Shown: positions 51,584 to 62,755, counted from the stretch's first letter. The stretch is DNA of 64,000 nucleotides from Vibrio sagamiensis NBRC 104589 (GCF_007990935.1 NZ_BJXJ01000017.1:30733-94732); one strand, 5' to 3'. Notes: a model not told the origin generated them from the sequence alone. Numbers and translations are program-made.

Positions 51584-52306
51584 GTGCTAAAAGCTATTTT
51601 TTTTGATATGGATGAAACCCTGTGTGGGACTTCGCAGGCTGACAAGATTGCTGGGCAAGAACTGGCAAAATGGATCAAACAAAATTACCCAAGTATTAAT
51701 GCTCCACAGGCTTTCGTGGTGCGCTACTTACAGGGTGTATATAAAAAGCTTAATCACGAATTTCCTCAACTAGTCTCTTTACTCCCCGATGAGAACGCCT
51801 TCCGCTGTGGTCTCATTCAAACGATTTTGGCCGAGCAAAACATTCATATTAATGCCGAGCAAGCTGAGCAAACTCAACAATTTTTCAATACTGCACGCAT
51901 GAACGCCTTTGATTTTTTCCCAGGAGTCAAAGACATGCTGAAAAAGCTTCGTGCTGACTACACACTAGTGGTGATCACCAATGGGCCTATATTTTCCCAG
52001 CACCCTAAACTTAAGGCTGTCGATATGCAAGATTGGGTTGATCATATTATTGTTGGTGGTGAAGAGCACGAAGAAAAACCTGCAGCCAGTATTTTTCAAA
52101 AAGCATTAAGGTTGGCCAATGTTACGGCCGAAGAAGCCATCCATGTCGGTGATTCATTGCCAGCAGATATTGCCGGAGCAAATCAGATGGGCATTGTCAG
52201 TGTATGGATAAATGCATCAGGTGAAAAAAATACCACAGAGATCGTCCCAAACTTTGAGGTGCAAAAAACCACGCAGTTAAGCCAATTACTCACCTCTATT
52301 GTTTAA
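51584..52306 (+). CDS. HAD-superfamily phosphatase
   Basis: Predicted haloacid-dehalogenase-type phosphatase (240 aa) with a C1 helical cap. Motif I FFDMDETL (nucleophile Asp 7), motif II VVITNG, motif III Lys in EEKPAASIFQKAL, motif IV HVGDSLPADIAGA. The pattern is like YjjG/N-acylneuraminate-9-phosphatase relatives. I chose GTG at 51584 because GGAG is 8 nt upstream; a GTG at 51566 adds six residues. Substrate unknown. Confidence 0.85.
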   Translation: MLKAIFFDMDETLCGTSQADKIAGQELAKWIKQNYPSINAPQAFVVRYLQGVYKKLNHEFPQLVSLLPDENAFRCGLIQTILAEQNIHINAEQAEQTQQFFNTARMNAFDFFPGVKDMLKKLRADYTLVVITNGPIFSQHPKLKAVDMQDWVDHIIVGGEEHEEKPAASIFQKALRLANVTAEEAIHVGDSLPADIAGANQMGIVSVWINASGEKNTTEIVPNFEVQKTTQLSQLLTSIV

Positions 52307-52552
52307 GAGTTAAGCGGAAGTAATAAGTCTGAGCAGCTTAATAGGCTTTAGGATCATGGGTAACCAAAAGCCTATTAAACTGTACCTTGAGCGAGTTTAA
52401 CTCACAACTGATTAACGATAATCCCTACTTTGACGCTTTCAACTCTAGAAAGCAAAAAACTCGATATTACTATCAAGGATTTAAAATGACAGTCGGTGCA
52501 GGGATGTGGTGCGTTAGAACACACTGTGGGCTGATATTCTAAATTTTAAATG
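52307..52552. other. Gap between HAD gene and tRNA operon terminator
   Basis: A 246-bp stretch with no recognisable gene, repeat or promoter. Confidence 0.3.
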
Positions 52553-52585
52553 TAAAAAAGCCCCAGTCTTTCGACTGAGGCTTTC
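52553..52585 (-). terminator. Terminator of the tRNA operon
   Basis: GCCTCAGTC / GACTGGGGC stem with loop GAAA, followed on the minus strand by TTTTTT, just after the last tRNA-Pro. Confidence 0.88.
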
Positions 52586-52590
52586 AATAG

Positions 52591-52667
<77 letters not shown>

Positions 52668-52732
52668 AACTGTATTTGTTGATTTTCTCAAATCATACTG
52701 GATACTTCAACTAAGAAGTCACCATTAATTAA

Positions 52733-52809
52733 TGGGGTGGCTAACGAGATTCGAACTCGCGACCACCGGAATCACAATCCAGGGCTCTACCAACTGAGCT
52801 ATAGCCACC
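52733..52809 (-). tRNA. tRNA-His (GUG), copy 2 in transcription order
   Basis: Encoded CCA, anticodon GTG in ATTGTGA, and the extra G at position -1 opposite C73 that marks histidine tRNA. Differs from the other copy by two bases in the variable/T-arm region (GGTGGTCGCG and TTCGAAT here). Confidence 0.97.
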
Positions 52810-52852
52810 ATCAATTTTAGTGTTTACCGCCTTCTGGCCATAAACGAAATAG

Positions 52853-52929
<77 letters not shown>

Positions 52930-52997
52930 ACATAAGTTTTATCTTTCTCACAAAGATAGGAAGAGTTTACTCCCTTTATCATTCACAAAGGAATGAA

Positions 52998-53074
52998 TGG
53001 GGTGGCTAACGAGACTCGAACTCGCGACAACCGGAATCACAATCCAGGGCTCTACCAACTGAGCTATAGCCACC
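52998..53074 (-). tRNA. tRNA-His (GUG), copy 1 in transcription order
   Basis: Histidine tRNA with G-1, C73 and encoded CCA. Variable region reads GGTTGTCGCG and the T-loop TTCGAGT; both changes from the other copy leave the stems paired, so it should fold. Confidence 0.96.
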
Positions 53075-53104
53075 ATTAATTTTACCGATATTTTCCTCCG
53101 GGAA

Positions 53105-53181
<77 letters not shown>

Positions 53182-53202
53182 ATACCCTATCGGCGGAGTG
53201 GA

Positions 53203-53231
53203 ATAATACGGATATCACACTATGCCGTCTA
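53203..53231 (-). promoter_or_regulatory. Promoter of the tRNA operon
   Basis: Minus-strand TAGACG (-35) and TATTAT (-10) with a 17-bp spacer, followed by a C-rich discriminator (TCCACTCCGCC), as is usual for stringently controlled tRNA promoters. About 15 nt of leader precede tRNA-Arg. Confidence 0.6.
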
Positions 53232-53506
53232 GTACTTTTTTTACTTTTTTTATCGTTTGGTCTCTTTTTCGACAGTTATTCGTCTTTAAAGAGAGGTTTT
53301 GATGTGATTCACGCCCTGTCATGAATAAGTTGTTGTTTATTGCAGCAACTTAACGGGATACAATTATTATATGTTTTGTGTTGATTGACACTTCCATTTA
53401 TCAGCGATCAGGTCAACATAACGCAAACTTTTCTCAAGATTCTAATCATATAATAAGTACACAACAGATAAGCCATCCGCTTATCTCAGAAATGTGAAGT
53501 GGGTAT
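53232..53506. other. Gap between tRNA operon and cytochrome c5 gene
   Basis: A+T-rich stretch with long T-runs, presumably carrying the cytochrome promoter. I see no ORF or repeat. Confidence 0.3.
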
Positions 53507-53920
53507 ATGGATATGTCACGAAAAATGATCAGCGTTTTGTTCGCTGCCTTAGCTTTTTCTAGTTCAGCGTTGGCTGCAAAAATCAGCCAAGATGAATACG
53601 ATGCGATTGCCGAGCGCATCAAACCCGTCGGCGATGTGTATCTGGCTGGTGCTCTTCCTGTGGTAGAAACACCTTCAGGGCCTAGGGATGGGGCGTCAGT
53701 TTATGGTACTTATTGTGTTGCTTGCCACTCAACAGGAGTCAGTGGCGCACCTAAGACTGGCGATGCTGCAGATTGGACGCCACGGATTGCTAAAGGAAAA
53801 GACGTGCTCACCAATCATGCCATCCAAGGCTTTAACGCTATGCCTGCTAAAGGAACCTGCATGGACTGTTCAGACGATGAAATTATTGCCGCGATTGATC
53901 ACATGATCGAAGGGCTTTAA
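53507..53920 (+). CDS. Cytochrome c5 (monohaem)
   Basis: Exported cytochrome c (137 aa) with a signal peptide (about 1-23, ending ALA), a CVACH haem-binding motif near residue 70 and the distal Met in NAMPAKG. The extra CMDC near the C-terminus forms the second cysteine pair typical of cytochrome c5. The first Met (53507) or the third residue Met (53513) may be the start. It is likely a periplasmic electron carrier. Confidence 0.92.
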   Translation: MDMSRKMISVLFAALAFSSSALAAKISQDEYDAIAERIKPVGDVYLAGALPVVETPSGPRDGASVYGTYCVACHSTGVSGAPKTGDAADWTPRIAKGKDVLTNHAIQGFNAMPAKGTCMDCSDDEIIAAIDHMIEGL

Positions 53921-53924
53921 TAGT

Positions 53925-53970
53925 TAACGCCTAAGATAACCAACCCCTAAGATAATCAACACCTAATAAC
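53925..53970 (+). repeat. Short direct repeats after the cytochrome gene
   Basis: The unit AAC(G/C)CCTAAGATAA-like occurs three times in a row (TAACGCCTAAGATAA, CAACCCCTAAGATAA, CAACACCTAATAA). No function is evident. Confidence 0.5.
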
Positions 53971-53971
53971 T

Positions 53972-54010
53972 GGACAAGCTTCGATTTAGAAAAAACCAAG
54001 AAGCTTGTCC
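53972..54010. terminator. Hairpin between cytochrome c5 gene and rep
   Basis: Perfect 11-bp arms GGACAAGCTTC / GAAGCTTGTCC separated by 17 bp, between convergent genes; no strong T-tract. Confidence 0.6.
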
Positions 54011-54056
54011 GAATATAGGCACACTAACGAGGCAAAAATAAACGCTGCATTGTCGT

Positions 54057-56072
54057 TTACTTTTTAAACATCGCTTTCAAATTAGCAATATGTGCTTGCC
54101 CTTTGGCCATACGTTCTTCTTGGGAAACTGGCTTTTTGTTGATTTCCCATTCCACATCATCAAACGGCAGTTCATCAAGAAATCGGCTTTGTGTTGGCTT
54201 AAGTAATTCGCCAAATTGTCGTCGCTCTTTACACATAGTAAAAGTCAGCTCACGTTGAGCTCGCGTAATCCCCACGTACATTAAGCGCCGCTCTTCTTCG
54301 ACATTATCCTCATCGATACTGGTTTGATGAGGTAAGATCCCCTCTTCCGAGCCAATCAGATACACGTAAGGAAATTCTAATCCCTTTGAGGCATGCAAAG
54401 TCATTAACTGAACCGCGTCGCTGTCTTCATCTTCTTCTCCACGTTCCATAATGTCACGCAGAGTCAAACGTTGAACCACTTCTTTCAGCGACTTTTCTTC
54501 TTGGTCGTAATTATCACCTTCAAGATCGGCCACAATCCACGAATATAAATCTGACACATTTTTCATGCGCATTTCAGCGGCTTTTGGGCTGGCAGACGTT
54601 TCGTATAACCAATCTTCATAATGAATATCACGAACCAATGACCGAACCGCTTCAACGGTATCGCCACGTTCTGCTTGATCAGCAATCGCGACTAACCACT
54701 GAGTGAAACGACGCAAGCTCTCAAGACCACGTCCTGATAAATGCTGTTCCAAGCCCATTTCAAAGCTGGCGGCAAACAAGCTTTTACCGCGCATATTGGC
54801 ATAACTCCCTAACTTCTCTAACGTCACTGGCCCTATTTCCCGACGTGGGGTATTCACAATACGTAAAAAAGCATTGTCATCGTCTGGGTTCACCAACACA
54901 CGCAAGTAGGCCATAATGTCTTTAATTTCAGCACGAGCAAAAAATGAGGTTCCTCCCGAAAGCTTGTACGGCACTCGGTTTTGCATCAAAGATTTTTCAA
55001 TTAGACGCGATTGATGATTACCTCGATACAAAATTGCGTAATCTTTATAGTCGGTTCGGTTGAGAAATTTATGAGCGATCAACTCTCCCGTCACTCGCTC
55101 AGCTTCGTGCTCTTCGTTCTTTGCCAATAGCACTTTAAGTTTTTCACCATCGGGGATTTCCGAAAAAAGTGACTTTTCATAAACGTGTGGGTTATTGGCA
55201 ATCAAAATATTGGCTGCACGCAAAATACGACTGGTCGAGCGATAATTTTGCTCCAGTTTTATCAAGCGTAAATTAGGGTAATCTTCGCCTAACAACACTA
55301 AGTTTTGTGGCTTAGCACCACGCCATGAGTAAATAGATTGATCATCGTCACCGACGACAGTTAAGCGCCCTCTCTCACCCACGATCAGTTTAACCAAGTC
55401 GTATTGGCTCGTATTGGTATCTTGATATTCATCCACCAGCAAATAACGGATCCGATTCTGCCATCGTTGACGAACTTCTTGGTTAGTACGTAAAAGTTGT
55501 ACTGGCAGTGAAATGAGATCATCAAAGTCAAGGGCGTTGTACGCTTTCATCTGTTTCTGATACATCTCAAAACAAAACGCAAAAAGTTGCTGCTGTTCAC
55601 CTTGAGCAACCGCCTTTGCTTGCTCTGGCGTCAACATGTCATTTTTCCAGTTGGAAATACAGCTCAGCAACTGCCGTAATAAATCCTTATCCCCGTCCAG
55701 CTGCTGCTCCGTTAATTCCTTGAGCAAGGCCAACTGATCTTGATCATCAAATAATGAGAACCCAGCTTTCAATCCAAGCTGCTTATATTCTCTCTTGATG
55801 ATATTCAAGCCTAATGTATGAAAAGTAGACACCATCAAGCCTTTGGATTCGGCTTTACCAAGAGTTTGACCTACACGCTCTTTCATTTCACGTGCGGCTT
55901 TATTGGTAAAGGTAACCGCGGCAATATTCCGTGCCTTGTAACCACATTGCTGAACCAAATAAGCAATTTTATTGGTGATCACTCGAGTCTTGCCCGAGCC
56001 TGCGCCAGCAAGGACCAAACACGGTCCTGAGACGTACTTCACGGCTTCATCTTGTCGAGGGTTCAGCTTCAT
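54057..56072 (-). CDS. rep: ATP-dependent DNA helicase Rep
   Basis: 3'-5' superfamily 1 helicase (671 aa) that clears proteins ahead of the replisome. Walker [10 protein letters not shown] near residue 22, motif [11 protein letters not shown], motif [17 protein letters not shown], motif [13 protein letters not shown], motif [11 protein letters not shown] and motif [12 protein letters not shown] are all intact. Length and C-terminus fit Rep rather than UvrD. The ATG at 56072 gives [11 protein letters not shown]; the frame is open to 56186 but the added residues are not conserved. Confidence 0.97.
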   Translation of the reverse strand: MKLNPRQDEAVKYVSGPCLVLAGAGSGKTRVITNKIAYLVQQCGYKARNIAAVTFTNKAAREMKERVGQTLGKAESKGLMVSTFHTLGLNIIKREYKQLGLKAGFSLFDDQDQLALLKELTEQQLDGDKDLLRQLLSCISNWKNDMLTPEQAKAVAQGEQQQLFAFCFEMYQKQMKAYNALDFDDLISLPVQLLRTNQEVRQRWQNRIRYLLVDEYQDTNTSQYDLVKLIVGERGRLTVVGDDDQSIYSWRGAKPQNLVLLGEDYPNLRLIKLEQNYRSTSRILRAANILIANNPHVYEKSLFSEIPDGEKLKVLLAKNEEHEAERVTGELIAHKFLNRTDYKDYAILYRGNHQSRLIEKSLMQNRVPYKLSGGTSFFARAEIKDIMAYLRVLVNPDDDNAFLRIVNTPRREIGPVTLEKLGSYANMRGKSLFAASFEMGLEQHLSGRGLESLRRFTQWLVAIADQAERGDTVEAVRSLVRDIHYEDWLYETSASPKAAEMRMKNVSDLYSWIVADLEGDNYDQEEKSLKEVVQRLTLRDIMERGEEDEDSDAVQLMTLHASKGLEFPYVYLIGSEEGILPHQTSIDEDNVEEERRLMYVGITRAQRELTFTMCKERRQFGELLKPTQSRFLDELPFDDVEWEINKKPVSQEERMAKGQAHIANLKAMFKK

Positions 56073-56476
56073 AAAAATTCTCTGCGGATCAAAGTTGGGG
56101 CGCCTATGATAAAGGTGCGTTCGCATGAAATCTACGCTTAGGTTTAACTTGTGCAATCTAATAGCACAGCGTACGATATGCAGCAAATGTAGATGACGAC
56201 TACCTGTTCACTCAGCAAGGACGCACCATGTCACCTTATATTTGGCATTCTGTAGAGTCATCAATGACATGTTGGCTCAATATTGGACACACCTCCCTTA
56301 CACAATAGCAGTAAGTGCGTAAGCGTGGTTAAAAGTCAACGTCACATTTATTGAGAAAACATATTTTAGCACTTTACTCTTTGACAGCGTAATAAAGAGA
56401 ATCAAAAGCGCTAAAGAATACCTTTGAAAATAGTTGGTTTCCCATCATTCAACACTAACTTGGAGTTCTTAAAAGA
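56073..56476. other. rep-vexA divergent intergenic region
   Basis: A 404-bp gap holding the promoters of rep and of the efflux operon. A 26-codon ATG frame at 56228 has AAGGA upstream but nothing else to support it. No operator for a TetR-type regulator could be defined. Confidence 0.35.
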
Positions 56477-57586
56477 ATGAAAAAGTGGACTTTCTTTATG
56501 TTGCTTATCGCCACCTTGCTGTTTGGCAGTGTGATAGGCTTTAACATCTTCAAAAAAATGAAAACTGAGGAGTTTCTTGCTAGTCGACCTGAGCCTGAAT
56601 TTCCTATTACTGTCACCACCGCAAGCAGCGAAGACTGGACTCCCTTCATTGATGTGATCGGCTTTATTGAACCCAATCAAGGAGTTACCTTAGCCAGCGA
56701 GAACAGCGGTACTATCACTAGCATTCAATTTGAGTCGGGCGATAAAGTCGAGAAAGATCAAACCTTGGTTGAACTTGATTCCGAAGTGCAAAAAGCCAAC
56801 CTTGATAGTGCTGTTGCTGCTCTCCCAGCCTCTGAAGGCAAGTACAAACGCTATCGTGGCCTGATTAAAACAGGAGCGATCTCTAAAGAAGCTTTCGACG
56901 AGGCTCAAGCAAATTACTTATCGCAAAAAGCCAATATTGAAAGCTTACGTGCTCAGATTGAGTTGCGCCAAATTAAAGCGCCTTTTGCTGGTAAAGTCGG
57001 CCTGCGCAATGTCTTTTTAGGTCAGTTCCTTCAATCTGGCTCGAGTGTTGTTCGTCTTGAAGATACCAGTATCATGCGCTTTCGTTTTACAGTTCCACAA
57101 ACGGATCTGTCAAAATTAAAACTCGGACAATCCTTACAAATCAATGTAGATGCTTATCCAGAAGTGAAGTTTGATGGCAACATTACCGCTATTGAGCCTG
57201 CGGTCAATTACCAAAGTGGCTTAGTGCAAGTTCAGGCCAGTATTCCAAATAGTGATGGCCGCCTACGTAGTGGTATGTTTGCTCGCGCTAAAGTCATTTT
57301 ACCCGTTCTGAAAAATCAAATTGTCTTACCACAGACGGCGGTCAGTTATGCGTTATACGGCAACACCGTTTACGTCGTTAACAAAGATGAAAATGACGAT
57401 TTACGTGTTAAACAAGTCGTTATTACAACCGGTGAACGCACAGGTGACAAAGTACACGTACTTGATGGCATTAAAGATGGTGAGAAAGTAGTCACATCTG
57501 GCCAAGTCCGTCTCAGTAATGATGTCAAAGTCAAAGAAGTGCAAAACGACGCTTTAGATACACCAGCGACGACACCGAAACTGTAA
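56477..57586 (+). CDS. vexA: RND efflux periplasmic adaptor
   Basis: Membrane-fusion protein (369 aa) linking an RND pump to an outer-membrane channel. It has an N-terminal membrane anchor or signal (about 4-24), the paired lipoyl halves (SGTITSIQFESGDKVEKDQ and IKAPFAGKVGLRNV) separated by a short helical hairpin, then beta-barrel and membrane-proximal domains. The pump gene follows directly. Position next to ubiK and ilvC matches V. cholerae vexAB, so I use that name; equivalents have other names in other Vibrio species. Confidence 0.88.
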   Translation: MKKWTFFMLLIATLLFGSVIGFNIFKKMKTEEFLASRPEPEFPITVTTASSEDWTPFIDVIGFIEPNQGVTLASENSGTITSIQFESGDKVEKDQTLVELDSEVQKANLDSAVAALPASEGKYKRYRGLIKTGAISKEAFDEAQANYLSQKANIESLRAQIELRQIKAPFAGKVGLRNVFLGQFLQSGSSVVRLEDTSIMRFRFTVPQTDLSKLKLGQSLQINVDAYPEVKFDGNITAIEPAVNYQSGLVQVQASIPNSDGRLRSGMFARAKVILPVLKNQIVLPQTAVSYALYGNTVYVVNKDENDDLRVKQVVITTGERTGDKVHVLDGIKDGEKVVTSGQVRLSNDVKVKEVQNDALDTPATTPKL

Positions 57587-57598
57587 TTGGAGCACGCA

Positions 57599-60500
57599 AT
57601 GCGTTTTACCGATATATTTATTAAACGTCCCGTTCTAGCGGCTTCGATCAGTTTTTTGATCGCCTTGCTTGGACTGCAGGCGTTATTCCAGATGCAGGTG
57701 CGCCAGTATCCAGAAATGACCAATACCGTCGTTACGGTATCTACTGGGTACTATGGAGCAAGTGCCGACCTTATCCAAGGTTTCATCACTCAACCTCTTG
57801 AGCAAGCCATTTCTCAAGCTGATAATATTGACTTCATGACGTCACAAAGCGTATTGGGTAGTTCAACGATTACCGTTTACATGAAGCTCAATACTAACCC
57901 AAGTGCCGCTTTGGCTGATGTGTTGGCGAAAACCAACTCGGTCCGCTCTCAGCTACCAAAAGAGGCTGAAGATCCAACCGTAACAATGTCGACAGGTTCA
58001 GATACTGCCGTCTTGTATATTGGCTTTACTGCCGCGCCGACAGAAAATGGCGAACCACTTAACTCAAGTCAAATCACCGATTATCTTGAGCGCGTGATCA
58101 AGCCTCAATTGTTTACAGTTGGAGGGGTATCAAAAGTAGACTTATATGGTGGTCTACCATATGCACTTCGAATCTGGCTCGATCCGGCTAAGATGGCGGC
58201 CTTTGATTTAGCCGCAACGGATGTCATCAATATCCTTAACGCAAACAACTATCAATCAGCGATCGGTCAATCCAACAACGAATTCGTGCTCTACAACGGT
58301 AGTGCTGACACGCAATCGAACACTCCAGAAGATCTCGCTCAGTTAGTTGTATCGACTGTAAATAGCCAAGTCATTCGACTCGGTGATATTGCAGAGGTAG
58401 ATTTAGCGAAAAGCCATGATGTTTATCGTGCGATTGCGAACGGTCAGGAAGCGGTTGTCGCTGCGATCAATGCCGCACCAAGTGCTAACCCGATCAATAT
58501 CGCCAAAGGGGTCCTTGAGCTGCTCCCTTCACTAGAGCGAAATATGCCTGACACCATTGAGATGGCGGTGATGTATGACTCGACCATCGCTATCAATGCA
58601 TCGATAGAAGAAGTGGCCAAAACCATCATTGAAGCCGCCGTGATCGTCTTAGTTGTCATCACACTATTTCTTGGTTCATTTCGTGCTGTACTTATTCCTA
58701 TTATCACCATTCCCCTGTCTTTGATTGGCGTCGCCATGGTAATGCAGATGTTTGGCTTTTCGTGGAACCTGCTCACCTTACTTGCTATGGTTCTAGCGAT
58801 TGGTCTCGTGGTTGATGATGCCATTGTGGTACTTGAAAACGTCGATCGTCATATCAAGTTAGGAGAGAGTCCATTCCGCGCTGCGATCATAGGTACTCGA
58901 GAGATTGCCTTACCCGTTATCGCCATGACGCTAACTTTAGGCGCGGTCTATGCGCCAATTGCACTCATGGGAGGAGTCACGGGAGCGCTCTTTAAGGAGT
59001 TTGCCCTTACTCTCGCGGGTTCAGTGTTTGTGTCAGGGATCATCGCTTTAACACTCTCACCGATGATGTGTTCAAAGATGCTTATCGCAAGTCAAAAGCC
59101 AAGTAAATTTGAATCAACCGTTCACCACTTACTTGACCGTATGGCTGAGCGCTATTCGGCAATGCTCACTGCTGTAATGGCACATCGTCCAGTGGTGATT
59201 GGCTTTGCTGTCATCGTATTTGCTTCGCTTCCCGTGTTGTTTAAGTTTATCCCTAGCGAATTGGCACCAGCAGAAGATAATGGTGTGGTCATGCTACTGG
59301 GTACCGCACCAGCCAATGCCAACTTAGACTATATTCAAAACACCATGGATGAAGTCAACAAAACCTTGGTTGAGCAGCCAGAAGTAAAATACGCACAAAT
59401 TTTCGCGGGCGTACCGAACTCTAACCAAGCTTTTGGTCTCGCAGCGTTGGTTCCTTGGGGAGATCGTCAAGCCAGTCAGGCTGAAATTGCGGCTAGGGTA
59501 AATGGCATGGTACAAGATATTCCAGCAATGTCGGTTACGACCTTCCAGTTACCCGAGTTACCTGGCTCACCATCAGGTCTCCCTTTGCAATTTGTTATCA
59601 CAACACCGAACAGCTTTGAAAGCTTATTTCAAGTCGCTTCTGACGTGTTGAGCAAAGTGCAGCAAAACGGCATATTCGTCTACTCTGATCTTGATTTGAA
59701 CTTCGGTTCGGCAACAATGCATATTGAAATTAATAAAGATAAAGCGGGTGCCTACGGCATTACTATGCAGTCGATCGGAGCCACACTAGGAACAATGATG
59801 GCTGATGGCTATGTTAACCGAGTTGATATAGATGGTCGCTCCTACGAAGTTATTCCACAGGTAATACGTAGTAATCGACTTAACCCTGACAGCATCAATC
59901 AGTATTACGTAAAAACGTCGACTGGCACTTCTGTGCCTCTAGCCGAACTGGTCAGTATTGAAGTGAAATCGGCACCACGTTCCCTGCCTCACTTCAATCA
60001 GCTCAATTCCGCAACCGTTGGTGCCGTTCCTGGCCCTGGAGTAGCAATGGGTGATGCAATTGCTTGGTTTGAAAACGACGTAGCCAGCTCTCTACCGAAA
60101 GGCTATCGATATGACTTTAATGGTCAAGCTCGTCAATACGTCACGGAGGGAAGTGCCCTATATGCAACATTCGGCCTCGCTCTCGCCGTTATTTTCCTTG
60201 TCTTGGCAATACAGTTTGAATCGATTCGAGATCCACTGGTCATCATGGTTTCCGTCCCATTGGCAATTTGCGGTGCCCTGATTGCAATGGCATGGGGCAC
60301 AACAACCATGAATATCTACTCACAAGTTGGACTTATCACCCTTGTGGGGCTAATTACCAAGCACGGTATATTGATTTGTGAGGTAGCAAAAGAGGAACAA
60401 TTGCATAAAAAATCCTCAAGAATCGATGCCGTCATGGAAGCGGCTAAAGTTCGACTGCGGCCAATTTTAATGACGACTGCCGCGATGATTGCTGGTTTAA

Positions 60501-60724
60501 TCCCGCTATTATTTGCCTCAGGTGCAGGTGCAGCACAGCGATTTAGTATCGGTGTCGTCATCGTAGCTGGTCTATTCATTGGTACTCTGTTCACGCTCTT
60601 TGTCCTGCCAGTAATTTATAGTTACCTCGCAGAACAGCACAAACCTATTCCGGTTTTTGTTGAAGATGATGAGCTAGAAGAACTGGCCAAAATTGATCAA
60701 GCGAAAACAACTCAGCAAAACTAA
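57599..60724 (+). CDS. vexB: RND efflux pump, inner-membrane transporter
   Basis: Proton-driven trimeric transporter (1041 aa) of the HAE-1 type. Twelve membrane segments with two large periplasmic loops; proton-relay residues in TM4 GLVVDDAIVVLEN (Asp pair) and a Lys in TM10 are expected. The N-terminus FTDIFIKRPVLA is typical. The ATG at 57599 is preceded by GGAG, 12 bp after vexA. In V. cholerae VexAB exports bile salts, detergents and antibiotics and is the major RND pump. No outer-membrane partner is encoded here, so TolC from elsewhere is presumably used. Confidence 0.9.
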   Translation: MRFTDIFIKRPVLAASISFLIALLGLQALFQMQVRQYPEMTNTVVTVSTGYYGASADLIQGFITQPLEQAISQADNIDFMTSQSVLGSSTITVYMKLNTNPSAALADVLAKTNSVRSQLPKEAEDPTVTMSTGSDTAVLYIGFTAAPTENGEPLNSSQITDYLERVIKPQLFTVGGVSKVDLYGGLPYALRIWLDPAKMAAFDLAATDVINILNANNYQSAIGQSNNEFVLYNGSADTQSNTPEDLAQLVVSTVNSQVIRLGDIAEVDLAKSHDVYRAIANGQEAVVAAINAAPSANPINIAKGVLELLPSLERNMPDTIEMAVMYDSTIAINASIEEVAKTIIEAAVIVLVVITLFLGSFRAVLIPIITIPLSLIGVAMVMQMFGFSWNLLTLLAMVLAIGLVVDDAIVVLENVDRHIKLGESPFRAAIIGTREIALPVIAMTLTLGAVYAPIALMGGVTGALFKEFALTLAGSVFVSGIIALTLSPMMCSKMLIASQKPSKFESTVHHLLDRMAERYSAMLTAVMAHRPVVIGFAVIVFASLPVLFKFIPSELAPAEDNGVVMLLGTAPANANLDYIQNTMDEVNKTLVEQPEVKYAQIFAGVPNSNQAFGLAALVPWGDRQASQAEIAARVNGMVQDIPAMSVTTFQLPELPGSPSGLPLQFVITTPNSFESLFQVASDVLSKVQQNGIFVYSDLDLNFGSATMHIEINKDKAGAYGITMQSIGATLGTMMADGYVNRVDIDGRSYEVIPQVIRSNRLNPDSINQYYVKTSTGTSVPLAELVSIEVKSAPRSLPHFNQLNSATVGAVPGPGVAMGDAIAWFENDVASSLPKGYRYDFNGQARQYVTEGSALYATFGLALAVIFLVLAIQFESIRDPLVIMVSVPLAICGALIAMAWGTTTMNIYSQVGLITLVGLITKHGILICEVAKEEQLHKKSSRIDAVMEAAKVRLRPILMTTAAMIAGLIPLLFASGAGAAQRFSIGVVIVAGLFIGTLFTLFVLPVIYSYLAEQHKPIPVFVEDDELEELAKIDQAKTTQQN

Positions 60725-60743
60725 TCATTGATGTAAATCACTC

Positions 60744-60770
60744 AAGGCCACTTCGGTGGCCTTTTTTTAT
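60744..60770 (+). terminator. Terminator after vexB
   Basis: AAGGCCAC / GTGGCCTT stem with loop TTCG and a T-rich tail, 20 bp after the stop codon. Confidence 0.88.
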
Positions 60771-60856
60771 TTTCATGGTTTTTTTGCTATCAAGGTGGCG
60801 ACTTTGTCGTATCATTTGCATAAAATATGAATAAATCAAAAGGAGCTTTAGTCGCT

Positions 60857-61108
60857 ATGTTTGACCCAAAGAAGTTAGAAAAAATTGCTAAGCAAATTCA
60901 CGATTCAATGCCACAGCCAGTTAAAGATTTAGGCACTGACGTCGATCAAAAAGTCCGCCAAGTCATTCAAGGACAACTAAATAAACTCGATGTTGTGAGT
61001 AGAGAGGAGTTCGATGTACAGACTCAAGTTCTTCTACGCACACGACAAAAACTTACTGAGATGGAAAGCAAGCTAGCAGAACTTGAAGCGAAGCTAGCTG
61101 AAAAGTAG
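60857..61108 (+). CDS. ubiK: Ubiquinone biosynthesis accessory factor UbiK
   Basis: Small acidic protein (83 aa): an amphipathic N-terminus ([19 protein letters not shown]) and a C-terminal coiled coil ([33 protein letters not shown]) that mediates oligomerisation. It works with UbiJ in the soluble Ubi complex. I chose the ATG at 60857; GGAG lies 11 nt upstream. The frame is open to an ATG at 60827. Confidence 0.92.
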   Translation: MFDPKKLEKIAKQIHDSMPQPVKDLGTDVDQKVRQVIQGQLNKLDVVSREEFDVQTQVLLRTRQKLTEMESKLAELEAKLAEK

Positions 61109-61173
61109 TCACCCTGTTGATTGAAGCATTGTATTTACTACTGAAACTTTCAATTTACCAAGCGTACCCAAAC

Positions 61174-61208
61174 AAAAAAGGCTTAATCATTCCTGACTAA
61201 GCCTTTAT
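61174..61208. terminator. Bidirectional terminator between ubiK and ilvC
   Basis: AAAAAAGGCTTA / TAAGCCTTTATT stem between convergent genes. Confidence 0.85.
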
Positions 61209-61270
61209 TAATTTACCAAACTCTAAACTTGTGCATTATCTAGATAAACTTCACTGAGTTAAGCGTTATA

Positions 61271-62755
61271 TTATCCGCCAACCGCAATTCTCTTCATGTC
61301 CGTCATGTATCCACGTAGCTCAGCACCAATATATTCTACTGGGTGGTTACGAATCGCATCGTTGACAACGATTAGCGTTGCATTATCAACCTGATTCGAT
61401 GTCTCGCTGAGCCCTTTACCAATCACATCAGTATCAACTGACGACATAAAGCTCTCACGTAATAGTGGTGTTGCAACATTAGCAAATAGGTAGTTACCAT
61501 ATTCAGCCGTGTCAGAAATAACAACATTCATCTCATACAAGCGCTTACGTGCAATTGTATTAGCGATAAGAGGTAGCTCATGCAGTGACTCATAGTAAGC
61601 TGACTCGTCGATGATACCTGATGCCGTCATCGCTTCAAAAGCAAGTTCCACTCCAGCACGAACCATAGCAACCATTAAAATACCGTTGTCAAAATATTCT
61701 TGCTCTGAAATCTCGTAGCCTGTTTCAGGATAGTTTTCAAACGCAGTCTCACCCGTCTCAGCACGCCAACCAAGTAAGTTTGCATCATCATTAGCCCAGT
61801 CTGCCATCATTGTAGAGGAGAAGTGCCCAGTGATAATGTCATCCATGTGCTTGTTGTACAACGGACGCATCAAGTCTTTTAGTTGCTCTGAAAGCTCAAA
61901 AGCTCTGACTTTGGCTGGGTTGGATAGGCGATCCATCATATGTGTGATACCACCAAACTTCAGTGCTTCAGTGATGGTTTCCCAACCGTATTGCAATAGC
62001 TTGCCTGCGTAGCCAGGGTCGATGCCATCGGCAACCATCTTCTCATAACAAACAATTGAGCCAGCTTGTAGCATGCCACAAAGGATAGTTTGCTCACCCA
62101 TTAGGTCAGATTTCACTTCTGCCACAAAAGAAGACTCTAGACAACCAGCACGGTGACCACCTGTTGCTGCAGCCCAAGCTTTGGCGATATCCCAGCCCTC
62201 ACCTTTAGGGTCGTTTTCTGGGTGAACAGCGATAAGAGTCGGTACACCAAAACCACGCTTGTATTCTTCACGAACTTCCGTACCCGGGCACTTAGGTGCA
62301 ACCATTACTACCGTTAGGTCTTTACGGATTCGCATGCCTTCTTCAACAACATTGAAACCGTGTGAGTAACCTAGGGCTGCACCTTGTTTCATCAAGGGCA
62401 TGACGGTTTCAACCACATTAGAGTGTTGCTTATCCGGAGTTAGGTTGACCACTAAGTCAGCTTGAGGGATCAAAGTTTCATAACTACCGACTTCAAAACC
62501 ATTTTGTTTGGCATTCTTAAATGATTGACGCTGCTCATCAATTGCCGCTTGACGAAGTGCATACGCAACATCAAGCCCAGAATCACGCATGTTAAGACCT
62601 TGGTTAAGGCCTTGAGCACCACAACCAACGATAACTACCTTTTTGCCTTTCAGGTAATCCGATTCTGTTGCAAATTCTTCACGGTCCATAAAACGACAAC
62701 GGCCTAATTGATCGAGCTGTTCGCGCAGGTTTAAGGTATTGAAATAATTAGCCAT
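61271..62755 (-). CDS. ilvC: Ketol-acid reductoisomerase, class II
   Basis: NADPH- and Mg-dependent enzyme (494 aa) of isoleucine/valine synthesis, acting on acetolactate and acetohydroxybutyrate. NADPH fold [24 protein letters not shown] loop near residue 37; two C-terminal knotted domains make it the long, class II form found in enterics and vibrios. AAGGAG precedes the ATG. It is divergent from its regulator ilvY, which activates it when substrate accumulates. Confidence 0.98.
   Translation of the reverse strand: MANYFNTLNLREQLDQLGRCRFMDREEFATESDYLKGKKVVIVGCGAQGLNQGLNMRDSGLDVAYALRQAAIDEQRQSFKNAKQNGFEVGSYETLIPQADLVVNLTPDKQHSNVVETVMPLMKQGAALGYSHGFNVVEEGMRIRKDLTVVMVAPKCPGTEVREEYKRGFGVPTLIAVHPENDPKGEGWDIAKAWAAATGGHRAGCLESSFVAEVKSDLMGEQTILCGMLQAGSIVCYEKMVADGIDPGYAGKLLQYGWETITEALKFGGITHMMDRLSNPAKVRAFELSEQLKDLMRPLYNKHMDDIITGHFSSTMMADWANDDANLLGWRAETGETAFENYPETGYEISEQEYFDNGILMVAMVRAGVELAFEAMTASGIIDESAYYESLHELPLIANTIARKRLYEMNVVISDTAEYGNYLFANVATPLLRESFMSSVDTDVIGKGLSETSNQVDNATLIVVNDAIRNHPVEYIGAELRGYMTDMKRIAVGG

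Noticed and set aside
56228..56308. 26-codon ATG frame with AAGGA upstream in the rep-vexA gap
   Set aside because: Very short, no recognisable motif, and such frames are expected by chance in a 400-bp gap.
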